DNA of 64,000 bases from Denitrovibrio sp. (GCA_002869145.1 PKTM01000011.1:62001-126000), one strand, 5' to 3'; numbered from the stretch's first letter, positions 35,149 through 45,502 are shown. The notes: generated by a model from the letters alone, not told the origin. Translations and numbers: made by a program.

Positions 35149-36257
35149 TTTACCTTTTCCAAAAAGTCTCTCACTATGCCCGTCTGAACCTCAAACTCCA
35201 GAAGGAAAGCGTCATGACCATAATCGGATTGAATATTTTCCCACTGAGGATTCTGGCCTATCTCTTTCATAAGATTCACAATCTCTTCCGTCTGGTATGG
35301 CGGAAATAGAAAATCCGACGTGAAAGTAATAAAAAGCGATTGCGCTGTAACAAGTCTCAGCGCATCTTTAAGGCTGTTTCTGCCGTATGACAGATCGAAT
35401 ATGTCCATAGCTTTCAACACATAAAGATATGTGTTTGCATCGTAAAACTCAGTAAATTTATAACCATTATAGCGAAGATAGTTTTCCACCTCGAAAAAAC
35501 CCTGAAAATCATAAATCCCTTCATAGGCTGAATATCTGCGGCCGAATTTGCCGTGAAACGATTCATCGGACATATATGTAATGTGCCCCGCCATCCTTGC
35601 TATAGCCAGCCCGTCTGTGGGCATAACATCATCGTAGTAGTCACCGCCCCGCCAATTCGGATCTTTCATAATGGCAAACTTAGCGATAGCGTTAAATGAT
35701 ATCGCCATAGGTGTTATGGCTGCTGAGGCAGCTATGGGGATAATACTCTTTGTGGCGTATGGGAAAGTAACTCCCCACTCCAGTGCCTGCATTCCGCCCA
35801 TGGATCCTCCGGCAACGCTATGCAGCACCTCTATGCCCAGATGATCTACCAGCTTTTTCTGAAGCTTCACCATATCCCTTACTGTTACCACAGGAAATTT
35901 CAGGGCATACCTTTTTTTGCTATGAGGGTCTATGGAGCTTGGACCTGTTGTTCCAAAACAACTACCCAGAAAGTTTGAGCATATTACAAAATATTTATTA
36001 GTATCAAAAGCTTTGCCCGGCCCTATCATGGAGTCCCACCAGCCGGGTTTCTGCTCATCTTCTCTGTTAAATCCTGCAGCGTGGGCGCTCCCAGTTAGAG
36101 CATGACAGACCAATATTGCGTTATCCTTCTTCTCGTTCAGGGTGCCGTATGTCTCATACGCCACTGTCACCTGCGAGATAACCCGTCCGCTTTCAAAAAA
36201 GAAATCGTCCTTAAAGGTCACAAATTTGGTTTTTACTACGCCTACAGAATCTGACAT
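35145..36257 (-). CDS. metX: Homoserine O-acetyltransferase
   Basis: This is a 370-aa alpha/beta-hydrolase-fold enzyme that activates homoserine with an acyl-CoA for methionine synthesis. The nucleophile elbow reads AGGSMGGMQALEW, preceded by LGSCFGTTGPSS and VTVRDMV, and the late GHDAFLLEF supplies the catalytic His. It starts at ATG 36257, four bases after the metY stop. The product is the substrate of MetY, and both are under the S-box. Some MetX-family members are succinyltransferases, so the acyl donor is not proved by sequence reading alone. Confidence 0.95.
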   Translation of the reverse strand: MSDSVGVVKTKFVTFKDDFFFESGRVISQVTVAYETYGTLNEKKDNAILVCHALTGSAHAAGFNREDEQKPGWWDSMIGPGKAFDTNKYFVICSNFLGSCFGTTGPSSIDPHSKKRYALKFPVVTVRDMVKLQKKLVDHLGIEVLHSVAGGSMGGMQALEWGVTFPYATKSIIPIAASAAITPMAISFNAIAKFAIMKDPNWRGGDYYDDVMPTDGLAIARMAGHITYMSDESFHGKFGRRYSAYEGIYDFQGFFEVENYLRYNGYKFTEFYDANTYLYVLKAMDIFDLSYGRNSLKDALRLVTAQSLFITFTSDFLFPPYQTEEIVNLMKEIGQNPQWENIQSDYGHDAFLLEFEVQTGIVRDFLEKVK

Positions 36258-36261
36258 ATAT

Positions 36262-37536
36262 TTAAGCCTCCATAGCCTGCTGGAAGTCTTCTATAATATC
36301 GTCTATGTTTTCTATTCCAACACTCACCCTGATAAGTTCCTGCGGAATACCAGCAGATTCTAGCTGCTCTTTTGTAAGCTGCCTGTGAGTTGTGCTGGCG
36401 GGGTGTGTTACAATAGTTCTAACATCGCCAAGGTTTGTTGCGTGTATTGCCAGCTGAATGCTCTCTATAAACTTCTTACCAGATTCGAATCCGCCTTTCA
36501 GTCCGAAAGACATCATTGCACCAGAGCCTTTAGGCATAAGTTCTTTTACCCGCTGATAGTTCTTATTATCCGGCAGGTCAGGGTAGTTCACCCAAGCCAC
36601 CTCATCACGGCTCAGCAGCCAGCCAGCCAGCTTGTATGCGTTCTCGCAATGCCTCTCCATCCGAAGCGGAAGAGTCTCCAGACCGGTGAGCATCATAAAT
36701 GCATTCGAAGGGCTGAGGCAACCGCCTACGTCTCTGAGCACCTGAACTCTCATCTTAACAGCAAGACCAACATTGCCGAAATCTTCTGCGTATTTTATTC
36801 CGTGATAGCTAGGATCCGGCTCTGTGAATGATTTAAACCTGCCGCTAGCTTTCCAGTCGAATGTACCGGCATCAACAACAATACCGCCCATGGCAGCACC
36901 ATGCCCGCCAATAAATTTTGTCATGGAATGAAGCACAATATCAGCACCGTACTCTATAGGCCTGAAAAGGTAAGGGGTGGTATATGTATTATCCACTATA
37001 AGCGGAAGCCCATTAGCTTTTGCTATGGCCGATATCGACTCTATGTCAGGGATATCGCTCCCGGGGTTGCTCACTGATTCGATATATATCCCTTTGGTGT
37101 TTTCATCAATAGCCGCTTTGTAGGCATCCATATCGTCCTGATCAACGAGGCGAAGCTCTATCCCCATCTTTTTAAAAGTGTGGACAAAAAGGTTATATGT
37201 TCCGCCATAGAGTTTTCCTGAAGCGACAATATTGTCTCCGTTTTCAGCAAGTGTTGTTATTGCCATATAAGTGGCGAACTGTCCTGTAGAGGTTGCAACT
37301 GCTGCTGCGCCGCCTTCCAGCATGGCAATCCGGTTTTCGAGCACCTCTTGGGTTGGGTTTGAGAGTCTGGTATAAATGTGTCCGCTAACTTTAAGATCAA
37401 AAAGACCTGCCGCATGATCTACATCTTTGAACTGATATGCGTTAGTGTGATAGATAGGAACCTGTGTGGCACCTGTCTTTTCATCCGGCCTGTAAGCGCC
37501 GTGAATGGCGAGTGTTTCAAACCTGTGTGTGCTCAT
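36262..37536 (-). CDS. metY: O-acetylhomoserine sulfhydrylase
   Basis: This is a 424-aa PLP enzyme that makes homocysteine from O-acetylhomoserine and sulfide. The PLP lysine lies in HSMTKFIGGHG, with YTRLSNPTQEVLE and GSDIPDIE typical of the Cys/Met metabolism family. The start is ATG 37536, with GGAGG six bases upstream; the longer open frame to 37641 runs into the riboswitch terminator and aptamer and is not used. It is the first gene after the S-box, so methionine or SAM sufficiency should stop transcription before it. Confidence 0.96.
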   Translation of the reverse strand: MSTHRFETLAIHGAYRPDEKTGATQVPIYHTNAYQFKDVDHAAGLFDLKVSGHIYTRLSNPTQEVLENRIAMLEGGAAAVATSTGQFATYMAITTLAENGDNIVASGKLYGGTYNLFVHTFKKMGIELRLVDQDDMDAYKAAIDENTKGIYIESVSNPGSDIPDIESISAIAKANGLPLIVDNTYTTPYLFRPIEYGADIVLHSMTKFIGGHGAAMGGIVVDAGTFDWKASGRFKSFTEPDPSYHGIKYAEDFGNVGLAVKMRVQVLRDVGGCLSPSNAFMMLTGLETLPLRMERHCENAYKLAGWLLSRDEVAWVNYPDLPDNKNYQRVKELMPKGSGAMMSFGLKGGFESGKKFIESIQLAIHATNLGDVRTIVTHPASTTHRQLTKEQLESAGIPQELIRVSVGIENIDDIIEDFQQAMEA

Positions 37537-37552
37537 AAAAAACCTCCATATA

Positions 37553-37587
37553 CAAAAAAAGCCTCTATCCAAGTTATTGGAAGAGGC
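37553..37587 (-). terminator. Riboswitch expression-platform terminator
   Basis: On the minus strand GCCTCTTCCAA pairs with TTGGATAGAGGC (one bulge) around a TAAC loop and is followed by TTTTTTT. It sits between the SAM aptamer and metY, so it is the regulated intrinsic terminator of the S-box. Confidence 0.92.
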
Positions 37588-37608
37588 GGTATGTGCTTTG
37601 ACATATCG

Positions 37609-37716
37609 ACTTATCTCTCCTGCTTGGGTAGGAATTAGCACCAGACATCAGCATATAATGCCGACCGGCTGCTGTAGCTTCACAGGGCCTTGTCCCTCCA
37701 CTACTCTCGATAAGAA
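37609..37716 (-). ncRNA. SAM-I (S-box) riboswitch upstream of metY
   Basis: The minus strand carries the conserved S-box elements in order: CTTATCGAGAG, GGTGGAGGGA-like (AGTGGAGGGAC), GGCCCTGTGAAGC, a P3 stem, GGTGCTAATTCCTACC and the closing GAGAGATAAG, which pairs with the start as P1. It binds SAM. A terminator hairpin follows at once. It controls the metY-metX-methyltransferase operon. Confidence 0.95.
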
Positions 37717-37723
37717 TAAACAT

Positions 37724-37752
37724 AGCCTATCTTTTATAAAAGTGTTTGTAAA
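37724..37752 (-). promoter_or_regulatory. Candidate promoter of the S-box operon
   Basis: On the minus strand TTTACA (37752-37747) and TAGGCT (37729-37724) are separated by 17 bases and lie just upstream of the aptamer. The -35 match is good; the -10 is weak. Confidence 0.4.
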
Positions 37753-37838
37753 GTTTTTTATATTATGGTTCATAAAATACTCTGTTTATTTACCTAAAAC
37801 TTTCTGCTAAATTGTACTTAATCTTTCTGGAGGCATCT

Positions 37839-38435
37839 ATGAATCCTAAAAATCTTAAACTCATACTGATCGTTGGGGGCTTTATCCTTATGGTTATTAT
37901 CCTCAGCAAAGTGATTATCTAAGGAAAAGCTAAAGTTGACAACGATCTGGAAGCCACAAAAAATGTCACAAAGGCAGGGTGGGAGCAGAGATGGATAGGC
38001 GAAACAGGCATATCGCTTTATGCACCGGATGGCATGAAAGAGATACAAACCACACTTGATAATAACGTCAAACAGGTTTTAGAAGATTACAACGCTTATG
38101 AATACAAAGTCGGCTCTTTCCAGATGAAACTGAACCATGTCGTGGCAAAAACAAGAATTGATCCCGTGGAATACGCAGACAGACTTGCTGAAATGTTTGA
38201 AGAATCAGGCGAATATAAAGGCTACTCCCACAAAAAGATAGAAGTGCAGGAGGGGGGAGCATTCGGGATTTTCATGAAAGGTTCCGGCATGTATCAGGGT
38301 GTGGATATGGTTATTAACTCTGTGATACTCGTCAAAGATAACGATCTTTGGGAGATCACTGTAATACTCAACAGCTCCAGTCACGAACTTAAGATTCTTA
38401 TGGAAAACATATTCAGTTCACCGATAATAAAATAG
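37839..38435 (+). pseudogene. Membrane-anchored protein of unknown function with in-frame TAA
   Basis: ATG 37839 follows GGAGG and opens a frame with a hydrophobic N-terminal anchor (NLKLILIVGGFILMVIIL). At codon 28 the frame meets TAA (37920-37922) and then continues in the same frame through GKAKVDNDLEATKNV to 38435, for 198 residues in all if read through. A Tyr codon (TAC or TAT) changed to TAA would explain it. The C-terminal domain is an alpha/beta fold without a motif I recognise; it contains LYAPDGMKEIQ and ends in ENIFSSPIIK. An ATG at 38034 could only restart a shortened cytoplasmic form. It stands alone, divergent from the met operon and convergent with the RND pump. Confidence 0.7.
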
Positions 38436-38443
38436 AGCGCAGA

Positions 38444-41400
38444 TTAAACTGTTTTGCCCCTTTTGCTGTTTACCCAGCCCCTCATCCGCTCAAGCAGTTC
38501 ATATTCTGCGGGGATAATGAGCAGGGTAAGGATGGTAGCACTGGCAAGCCCGCTTGTAAAAGCAGTAGCCATACTTGACCACTCGATGGATTTGTTAGGG
38601 AAACCTATCGCCATAGGCAGCAGGCCAAGCATTGTTGTCACTGTAGTAATAAGCACAGGACGCATACGCTCACTGCACGCAGTCATGATAGCATCACGAA
38701 GAGCCATCCCCTGCTTTCGCCTTACATTCATGAAATCAATAAGGATGAGTGAATCATTCACCGCAACACCAGCAAGACCAACAACAGCGATAAAGCTCTG
38801 AATGGTAAATGTGGAGCGGGTTATGAACATGCCGTAAACAACCCCTATAACAGCAAAAGCTATAGCTGACAAGATAAGCATCGGCTGAAAATAATCATTA
38901 AACTGAGCAGTAAGCACAAGGTATATGCCCAAAATTGCTATTATAAAAGCCAGAAAGAGTGACTTAAACGCTCGCTGAGTCTCTTCAAACTCTCCACCAA
39001 AAGCTATCACAACGCCGGGGAACTGCTCTGAAATGTCAGAAAATTCATTTTTTACAAGGTTCTGCACACGGCTTGATGACAGGCTCACCCCTTTTGGTAT
39101 GTTTGCTGTTACTGTTACAGCGGGCTTGCCGTTATACCTTCGCAGCACGTTCGGCTCAAATTTATAATCCATCCTGATAACGTCTTTCATATATATAGGC
39201 CTGTCAGCATCCTCAACAACGGGAAGCATAAGTATGTCTTCCGGAGAGGATATGCCGCTTTTTGTGCTGTTATATGAGTCGGAGAGCTTTGCCAGCTTAA
39301 CCTTAAGGTCGACATCTTCCTCCTGTGTGCGGTACTTCCCAGCGTAAAAGCCGTTAAGCGCACCGGAAGCAGCGGCTGTAACAAAAGTGCTGTCCAGTCC
39401 GTACTCCTTCACTTTTGCATTTTCAGCATTAATAGCGAGCGCAGTCTGAAGCTTTGCTCTGTTGTCCTGAAGCTCAAGAAGGACTTTTGTTTCAGGGTTT
39501 GATCTCATATATTCTAAAACATCGTCAGCGGCCAAGGCTGCATCTTCGAAAGAATTTGCTGTAACACGGATGTTAACGTCTTTGCCGACTGGCGGGCCTG
39601 TGTTTTCTCCAAAAAGATTTACAATGGGCTTTGCGCCCCACTTCTGATAATTATCATCTGCAAACTGCACAAGCTCCTTCCGGAGTTCGTCCAGATATAC
39701 CACAACATCACAAAACTGCTTATCTTTAGCTTTCGGCAGGGTTACTATTATCGAACCATAATAGTGTCCTCTATGCCTTGAAAAATCCACGTCTTCATAA
39801 AAGCCTGCAAAACCGGATGCTGAAACAGCGTATCCTTCACCTTTGCCCATAATGTGTGCAGAATAATCCCTTACAACCTGGTCTGTTGTCTCGATGGGGG
39901 TTCCCGTAGGCAGTTCAAAAGTTACGTGATATCTGTAATAGCTGTCCGGAAAGAATTTTACTTTTATAAGCGGCACCACGCCAGATGCAGAGAGAGCAAG
40001 GATAGCTATGGCTACACAGAACACAGCTGTCATAACCACCATTGTCTTTATGGAGTTGTTCAGCAAAACAGTTACAATCTTATTATAAACACGCCAGAAA
40101 AAACCAAAAACTCCACCGGATAAATGGGCCTTCTCGTCTGGGTTATGTTGTTTGACCTTTTTCGGCCCCCACTCCAGATAGTGCACAGGGAGTATTATAA
40201 GAGCCTCAAGCAAGGAAGCTGCGAGTGCAAAAATAACTGTTAATGGAACAAATGCAAAGAAGTCGCCTGTGCTTCCTGTCATGATAAACATAGGAACAAA
40301 TGCAAGTATCGTTGTAAGCGCAGAGCTGGTCACTGGCAGAAAAATCTCCGCTGTGCCGTCACGAACAGCTTTTGCCATCGGTTTTCCGTTCTGCAGATGC
40401 CTGTAAATGTTTTCGACAATAATGACCGAGTCGTCAACAATTATACCAGAGATAAGCACAAAAGAAAAAATTGTGATGGTGTTTATAGAGTACCCAAACA
40501 GAGAGTTCATCAAAACAGCAAAAAGTATCGAAAACGGAATCCCCACAGATGTGAGCATTGCGTTTCTAAAACCGAGCGCCATCCATAGGATTATCACCAC
40601 AAGGATGATACCCATAAGCATGTTACCGCCAAGAACCTTTATAGAGTCCTCTATCTCTAAGGTGGAATCCTGAGTGTAAAATACACTTATCCCTTCGTCT
40701 GCGTGAATTTTTGCGAAACCGTCAGAAATCTCCCTCACGGCTCTTGCTATTGTGGATGTGTCACCTGTACGGAGCTTTTTTACCACAAGCTGAACAGTAT
40801 TCTCTCCGTTCACAGATACCATTATATCCGGATCACGGTTGCTCATCCCCGCATAAACACTCAGGTCTTTTATAGTAACAAAATTGCCATCGCCATCTTT
40901 TCTGACAACAGCATCAAGTATGCCTTCCTGAGACGAAAACCTTCGTCCGGCATCAATCATATACTCGGAACTCCCTTTTCTGAATATACCTGCAGGTATT
41001 TTTGTATTGGCTAGTTTTACAGCATTTGCAGCTTCAGAAAAAGACACTCAGTGTTCGCGAAGCTTTTCCGGCGAGAGGGCCACATGGAACTCCTCCACAA
41101 AATCGCCTTGTTTCACAACATTTTGAACATCAGGAATCTTTCGCAAATCAGTCTTTAGTTCTTCCGCGAGCATTTCCAGTGTTTTGTTAGAAACATCATT
41201 ACCCGCAACATTTACAGCGATAACAGGCAGAAACACTTCTGTGTCGACATAAAGAAAACTCGGTTCGTCAGCCTCTGCGGGAAGGTTGTTTTTTATGTTC
41301 AAAATACGAAGGCGCATGTCGTCGTATAGCTCTTCATAATTGGTATCGTCTATGAATTTTACCTCAACAACAGAGATGTTCCGCATTGAGCTTGACTGGG

Positions 41401-41641
41401 TATACTCTACATTTTCCAGACCGTCTATGGCATCTTCTATCTTTGAGGTGACCAGTTTTTCCACATCCTCGGGCGACGCTCCATAGTAGCTGGTGTAAAT
41501 AAAAACTTTGCCAATATCCACAGGAGGCATGTTCTGTATAGGTGATGTCATGAAGCTTTCTATGCCCGCTATCAGAAAGATGATAAACAGGACATTGACA
41601 ACAACTCTCTTTGAGATGACAAGTTCTATGAATTTTTTCAC
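38444..41641 (-). pseudogene. RND-family efflux transporter with in-frame TGA
   Basis: This frame of about 1065 codons encodes an AcrB/HAE1-like inner-membrane pump with 12 membrane segments and two large periplasmic loops. The N-terminal part (KRVVVNVLFIIFLIAG, then PEDVEKLVTSKIEDAI) and the later part (GIIVDDSVIIVENIYRH, carrying the proton-relay aspartates) both fit. A TGA at 41050-41048 interrupts it in phase, between SPEKLREH and VSFSEAANAV. AcrB relatives have Gly at that point (LREHG-like), so GGA to TGA by one base explains it. GTG 41047 lets the rest appear as a separate frame, but that lacks TM1. It lies directly after its adaptor gene, with a 4-base overlap; no TolC-type gene is adjacent. 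Confidence 0.88.
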
Positions 41642-42624
41642 TTGGCCGCCTCAAGCTCCATTCCGGGTTTCAGCTCTGGTGTTTCAGCTATCATAACCAT
41701 TCCGTCTTCTCTGCTTAGAACGCTTACACGAATTTCCTGCCCAGTGGATTTCACCTTTACTCTAGGGTTTGAATATCTGTTGATAAGTGCGTCTTCGCTT
41801 ACTAGGTAACCGTCAGCTTTCAGCTTAACAGGTATCTCTGCCAGCATTCCGCCGAGTCCCTGTTTATCAAGCAGAATCTCCGCCTCACGCTTTCTGGTGC
41901 GCTCGTCAAAGGACGGGTTCACCTTGCTGAGCTTTGCGGTGAGTTCTTCGCCTTCCAGTCTGATAGGAAAAGTCTCCTTTGAGCTAAGATACTTCATCTC
42001 TTCATTACTTAAAAAAACAGGAACAATGAGCTTGTTAAAATCGCCCGCTGTGGCTATTGGCTGTCCAGCACTCACCAACTCACCAACCTCTAAAGGTTTT
42101 GAAGTGATGCTCCACCCCTCCGGAACTCGAATGTAGTGTCTTTGGAGTTTCTCTTTCAGCTCTTCCATCTGAGCCAACAGAGATTTCCTCTCTGCTTCCA
42201 GTTCATTAAGGCTCAGCTTGGCCTGCTCAAAAGCATGAAGTGCATCATCACGCCTGCTTGCCGTAGCAACATCGCTTTTGTAAAGCTCTGCCACACGGTT
42301 ATAATCTTTCTGATAATAATCTACACTCTCTTTTAATCTGGCTTTTGAGGCATCAACTTTGCCTAAGGCTGCCTCTAAGGATTTGATATTAAGCTGTGTG
42401 AAGATAGGATCGATAACGACAAAAACGCCGCCTTTTGACACATGACCCATATCGGCATAAATTTCTTTAATCCTGCCCGAAACCTCTGCTGTTATGGTCA
42501 TAGTGTTTACCGCACGGGTATAACCTTTAATAATATTAGTTTTTTCTGCGGGCATAATGGTGTATGCGTATGAAGTGGAAATTATCCCTATGGTTAAAAA
42601 AATAATTAAAATTAATCTGGACAC
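41638..42624 (-). CDS. RND efflux periplasmic adaptor (membrane fusion protein)
   Basis: This is a 328-aa protein with an N-terminal signal sequence (LILIIFLTIGIISTSYA), then the split biotinyl-lipoyl, helical-hairpin and beta-barrel domains of MFP adaptors. It shows AEVSGRIKEIYADMGHVSKGGV before a coiled coil of about 85 residues, then RVPEGW and VGELVSAGQPIATAG. It joins the RND pump to an outer-membrane channel. It overlaps the pump gene by four bases (ATGA), so the two are made together. The substrate is unknown. Confidence 0.93.
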   Translation of the reverse strand: MSRLILIIFLTIGIISTSYAYTIMPAEKTNIIKGYTRAVNTMTITAEVSGRIKEIYADMGHVSKGGVFVVIDPIFTQLNIKSLEAALGKVDASKARLKESVDYYQKDYNRVAELYKSDVATASRRDDALHAFEQAKLSLNELEAERKSLLAQMEELKEKLQRHYIRVPEGWSITSKPLEVGELVSAGQPIATAGDFNKLIVPVFLSNEEMKYLSSKETFPIRLEGEELTAKLSKVNPSFDERTRKREAEILLDKQGLGGMLAEIPVKLKADGYLVSEDALINRYSNPRVKVKSTGQEIRVSVLSREDGMVMIAETPELKPGMELEAAK

Positions 42625-42731
42625 AAAGCACCCCTCAAAGGCAATAGATTAAACTAGTATGGAATGTTTGCAAGCAAATTTCTACTTATTTTTTAAGCTT
42701 AGCCCTGTGCAGGAATATTTATATCAATTTT

Positions 42732-43871
42732 TTAGAAATTTTTTGTTAAAACTGCTCCAAAGAAACCATCAGAATCATTTTTATATGGCAGCGAGAGAAA
42801 ATATTTACCATTTTTAAACTCTGCATCACAGGAAGGCTCTATAACCTGAAACGAACTGTCATGCTTCAAAAATGCTTCAATAACGTCGGTGGTCTCTTCT
42901 GGCTCCATAGAACAGACAGAGTATATAATTATCCCCCCTTTACTGATGAAGGTGGAAACTTTTTTTAACATCTCAAGCTGTAAGGCGCCGTTTTCACGCA
43001 GTGAATCAAGGTTTCTGAACCAGCGCACCTCAGGGTGTCTTTTTATGGTTCCGATGGCTGTGCAGGGTGCATCAAGCAACACAAGGTCAAACTCAGCCTC
43101 GGTTTTAAGCTCCATAATATCGCTGTTTACACAGTCCACATTACCTAGCCCCATACCTGCCATGTTCTCTTTTAGCTTTTCAAATCTGGCCGGATTTTTC
43201 TCTACTGCAAAAATTCTCGCATCTGGATATGTTTCTGATAATACGAAGGTTTTACCTCCAGGCGCAGCGCAGCAGTCCAGAACGGACATAGGGGTGCAGT
43301 CTCCTGCAAGCTTTGCAATGGCAAAAGAAGCTTTATCCATAATATAGTTATCGCTTCTCTCTTCAAGCTTTTCCAAAACCATGGTGTCTCTGTTAATACC
43401 ATAAAATGATGGTTTTGTGTTCAGGTCATACAAAAATGCTTCGAGATCTTCTCCGAGCCTCTTCTCCCATCTTTTTACAAACCAGCCCGGAAAATCCTCA
43501 CGAACGCTGTAGTTAGCCTGAAACTCCTCTTTTCTTCGGATAAGGTTTCGAAGCACCGCATTCACAAAGCTCTTTTTGTTTGGCTGTACCAGAGTAACAG
43601 ATTCATTAACTGCTGCATAATCCGGTATATCATCCATAAAAAGTATCTGGGACGCACCAAGAGCCAGTGCAGCTCTCAGGTCAGGTCCAGGCAACTCTTT
43701 GTATAACTGTCTCAGACATTTTTCTATAAATCCGAGATGCCTGAACGTCTCAAAATATATCTTTCTGTAAAGCCTCTGTTCAGCAGAATCTTCGAAATAA
43801 TCTTCCGCCAGAACTCCCATATAAAATGATCTCAGAAGCTCATATAGCCTTCGCCTGTATCTATCAGCCAT
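42732..43871 (-). CDS. rsmB: 16S rRNA m5C967 methyltransferase RsmB
   Basis: This is a 379-aa enzyme with an N-terminal NusB-like domain (about 1-125) and a SAM methyltransferase domain. Motifs include DCCAAPGGKTF (SAM binding), LLDAPCTAIGTIKRHPEV and YSVCSMEPEE with the two catalytic cysteines of m5C RNA methyltransferases. It is somewhat shorter than the E. coli enzyme, mainly at the C-terminus. Its start overlaps the htpX stop (TAATG), as last gene of the fmt operon. Confidence 0.93.
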   Translation of the reverse strand: MADRYRRRLYELLRSFYMGVLAEDYFEDSAEQRLYRKIYFETFRHLGFIEKCLRQLYKELPGPDLRAALALGASQILFMDDIPDYAAVNESVTLVQPNKKSFVNAVLRNLIRRKEEFQANYSVREDFPGWFVKRWEKRLGEDLEAFLYDLNTKPSFYGINRDTMVLEKLEERSDNYIMDKASFAIAKLAGDCTPMSVLDCCAAPGGKTFVLSETYPDARIFAVEKNPARFEKLKENMAGMGLGNVDCVNSDIMELKTEAEFDLVLLDAPCTAIGTIKRHPEVRWFRNLDSLRENGALQLEMLKKVSTFISKGGIIIYSVCSMEPEETTDVIEAFLKHDSSFQVIEPSCDAEFKNGKYFLSLPYKNDSDGFFGAVLTKNF

Positions 43872-44740
43872 TAGCCGATCTTCGATGCAAGAGCATTAAG
43901 TCTTTTGATACGCTCCTCAACAGGAGGGTGTGTTGAAAAAAGTGACATCATCCCTTTTCCTGTGAGCGGGTTAATAATGAACATATGAGCTGTCCCTGCA
44001 TTTGCATTCTTCATAGGAGCTTGTTTGACTCCGCCGGATATTTTAGCCAGTGCGCTCGCAAGAGCCTTTGGTTTGTGAGAGAGATTAGCTCCGCGCTCAT
44101 CTGCACGATATTCTCCGGAACGGCTGATAGCCATCTGCACCAACATAGCGGCGATAGGGGCAAGTATGCTTACAACTATCATTACAACCATACCAACAGG
44201 GCTTCCGCCCTCATCGTCGTCACCTCTGAATCCGCCGAAAATAGCCGCAAACCTTGCCCAGTCAGCAAGCATCATTATAGCACCTGCAAATGTGGCAGCT
44301 ATGGTTCCTATCAGAATATCTCTTCCGTGAATGTGAGCCAACTCGTGGGCTATAACACCCTCCAGCTCATCATCATCCAGCATCTGCATGATGCCTGTTG
44401 TTACAGCCACAACGCCGTGCTCTGGGTCTCGCCCTGTAGCAAATGCGTTAGGTGTTGGGTTATTCATTATATATACTTTCGGCATGGGCAGACTGCCTTT
44501 TGTCGAAAGGTTTCTAACTATTGAGTAGAGCGCAGGATATTCTGCCTCTGATGCCTCTTTTGCTCTGTACATCTTAAGAACTATCTTGTGACTGTACCAG
44601 TATGAAAAGAAGTTCATCACCATCGCTATTCCAAATGCAAAGATAACGCCTCCACGGCCGCCTAAAATCCCGCCGAGAGCTATAAAAAGTACTGTTAGCA
44701 GGGTCATAAGAAACGCGGTCTTGAGCGTACTGCTGGTCAT
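43871..44740 (-). CDS. htpX: Membrane zinc metalloprotease HtpX
   Basis: This 289-aa inner-membrane M48 protease is involved in membrane protein quality control. Two N-terminal membrane segments, the zinc motif HELAH (132-136) followed by a downstream glutamate, and two further hydrophobic segments agree with HtpX. MPKVYIMNNPTPNAFATG is the family block before the active site. It is coupled to DUF116 upstream (ATGA) and to rsmB downstream (TAATG). Confidence 0.95.
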   Translation of the reverse strand: MTSSTLKTAFLMTLLTVLFIALGGILGGRGGVIFAFGIAMVMNFFSYWYSHKIVLKMYRAKEASEAEYPALYSIVRNLSTKGSLPMPKVYIMNNPTPNAFATGRDPEHGVVAVTTGIMQMLDDDELEGVIAHELAHIHGRDILIGTIAATFAGAIMMLADWARFAAIFGGFRGDDDEGGSPVGMVVMIVVSILAPIAAMLVQMAISRSGEYRADERGANLSHKPKALASALAKISGGVKQAPMKNANAGTAHMFIINPLTGKGMMSLFSTHPPVEERIKRLNALASKIG

Positions 44741-45501
44741 ATTGCCTCCTGATCGTTATATATTTTTTTTATTTCATCCTCAATTAATGACACATTTACC
44801 CTTGTGCTTCTGCACTCACCGCTTGGTCTTCTGTTGCAAAATCCGATAACAGGAAGAGGGTATGTGTCCTGAATGCCGCTTAAGAGATCTCTTTCACAGG
44901 CAACAGCCAGAATAACATCCGGCTTTGTATCTTTTACTATCCGTCTGGCGACAGTACCGCCTGTTGCGACATTTATAGCTAAATTATATTTTTCTGCGAT
45001 TTCTACAAGGTCTTTTATATCACATTTTCCACAACCGACACATTTGCCTATGTCGCTGGTGAGCTTCAGTTCACAGTCTTCTAGCTGCAGACAGTGAGGG
45101 AGCAGCACAAGTATGCTCTCAGGTTTTTTACCTTTTACAAGGTTCCTGACTATCTCATTGTTAATGTTTACAAAAGCTCTTACTATCCTGTCTTTCTCTA
45201 CACCAAGCATCTTTCCGGTACGAAGAACAACAGGCAGAGTCAGCCTCTGGGCAACCCTTCGAAAGCCTTTAACCTGACCAAAATTCTTCCCTGTGAGCGC
45301 AGTATATGCAAATATTGCAGAAAAGAACGTCATTGAACCCGCAAACAAGATAAAAAGCAAGGTGATGACCGCTGCCATCCAGTCAGCATAAACAGCCGCA
45401 CCAATTGCCATAAAATACCATATTATAAGCCCTGCTCCAAAAAGGATGGAACCGGATAAAAAGAACAGCGCCATAAAGATAGCTCTGTCTTTTGAAATCA
45501 T
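44737..45501 (-). CDS. DUF116-family membrane protein
   Basis: This 254-aa protein has about two membrane segments near the N-terminus (about 8-75) and a cytoplasmic domain with a conserved cysteine set: LPHCLQLEDCELK and IGKCVGCGKC, then VACERDLLSG and FCNRRPSGEC. This is the DUF116 pattern, suggesting a metal or Fe-S site. The function is not established. The start is placed at ATG 45501, one base past the fmt stop; a TTG at 45510 overlaps fmt. The arrangement with fmt, htpX and rsmB recurs in many anaerobes. Confidence 0.85.
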   Translation of the reverse strand: MISKDRAIFMALFFLSGSILFGAGLIIWYFMAIGAAVYADWMAAVITLLFILFAGSMTFFSAIFAYTALTGKNFGQVKGFRRVAQRLTLPVVLRTGKMLGVEKDRIVRAFVNINNEIVRNLVKGKKPESILVLLPHCLQLEDCELKLTSDIGKCVGCGKCDIKDLVEIAEKYNLAINVATGGTVARRIVKDTKPDVILAVACERDLLSGIQDTYPLPVIGFCNRRPSGECRSTRVNVSLIEDEIKKIYNDQEAI

Positions 45502-45502
45502 C

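Noticed and set aside
37505-37810. Open frame across the riboswitch
   Set aside because: The region is explained by the S-box aptamer and terminator.
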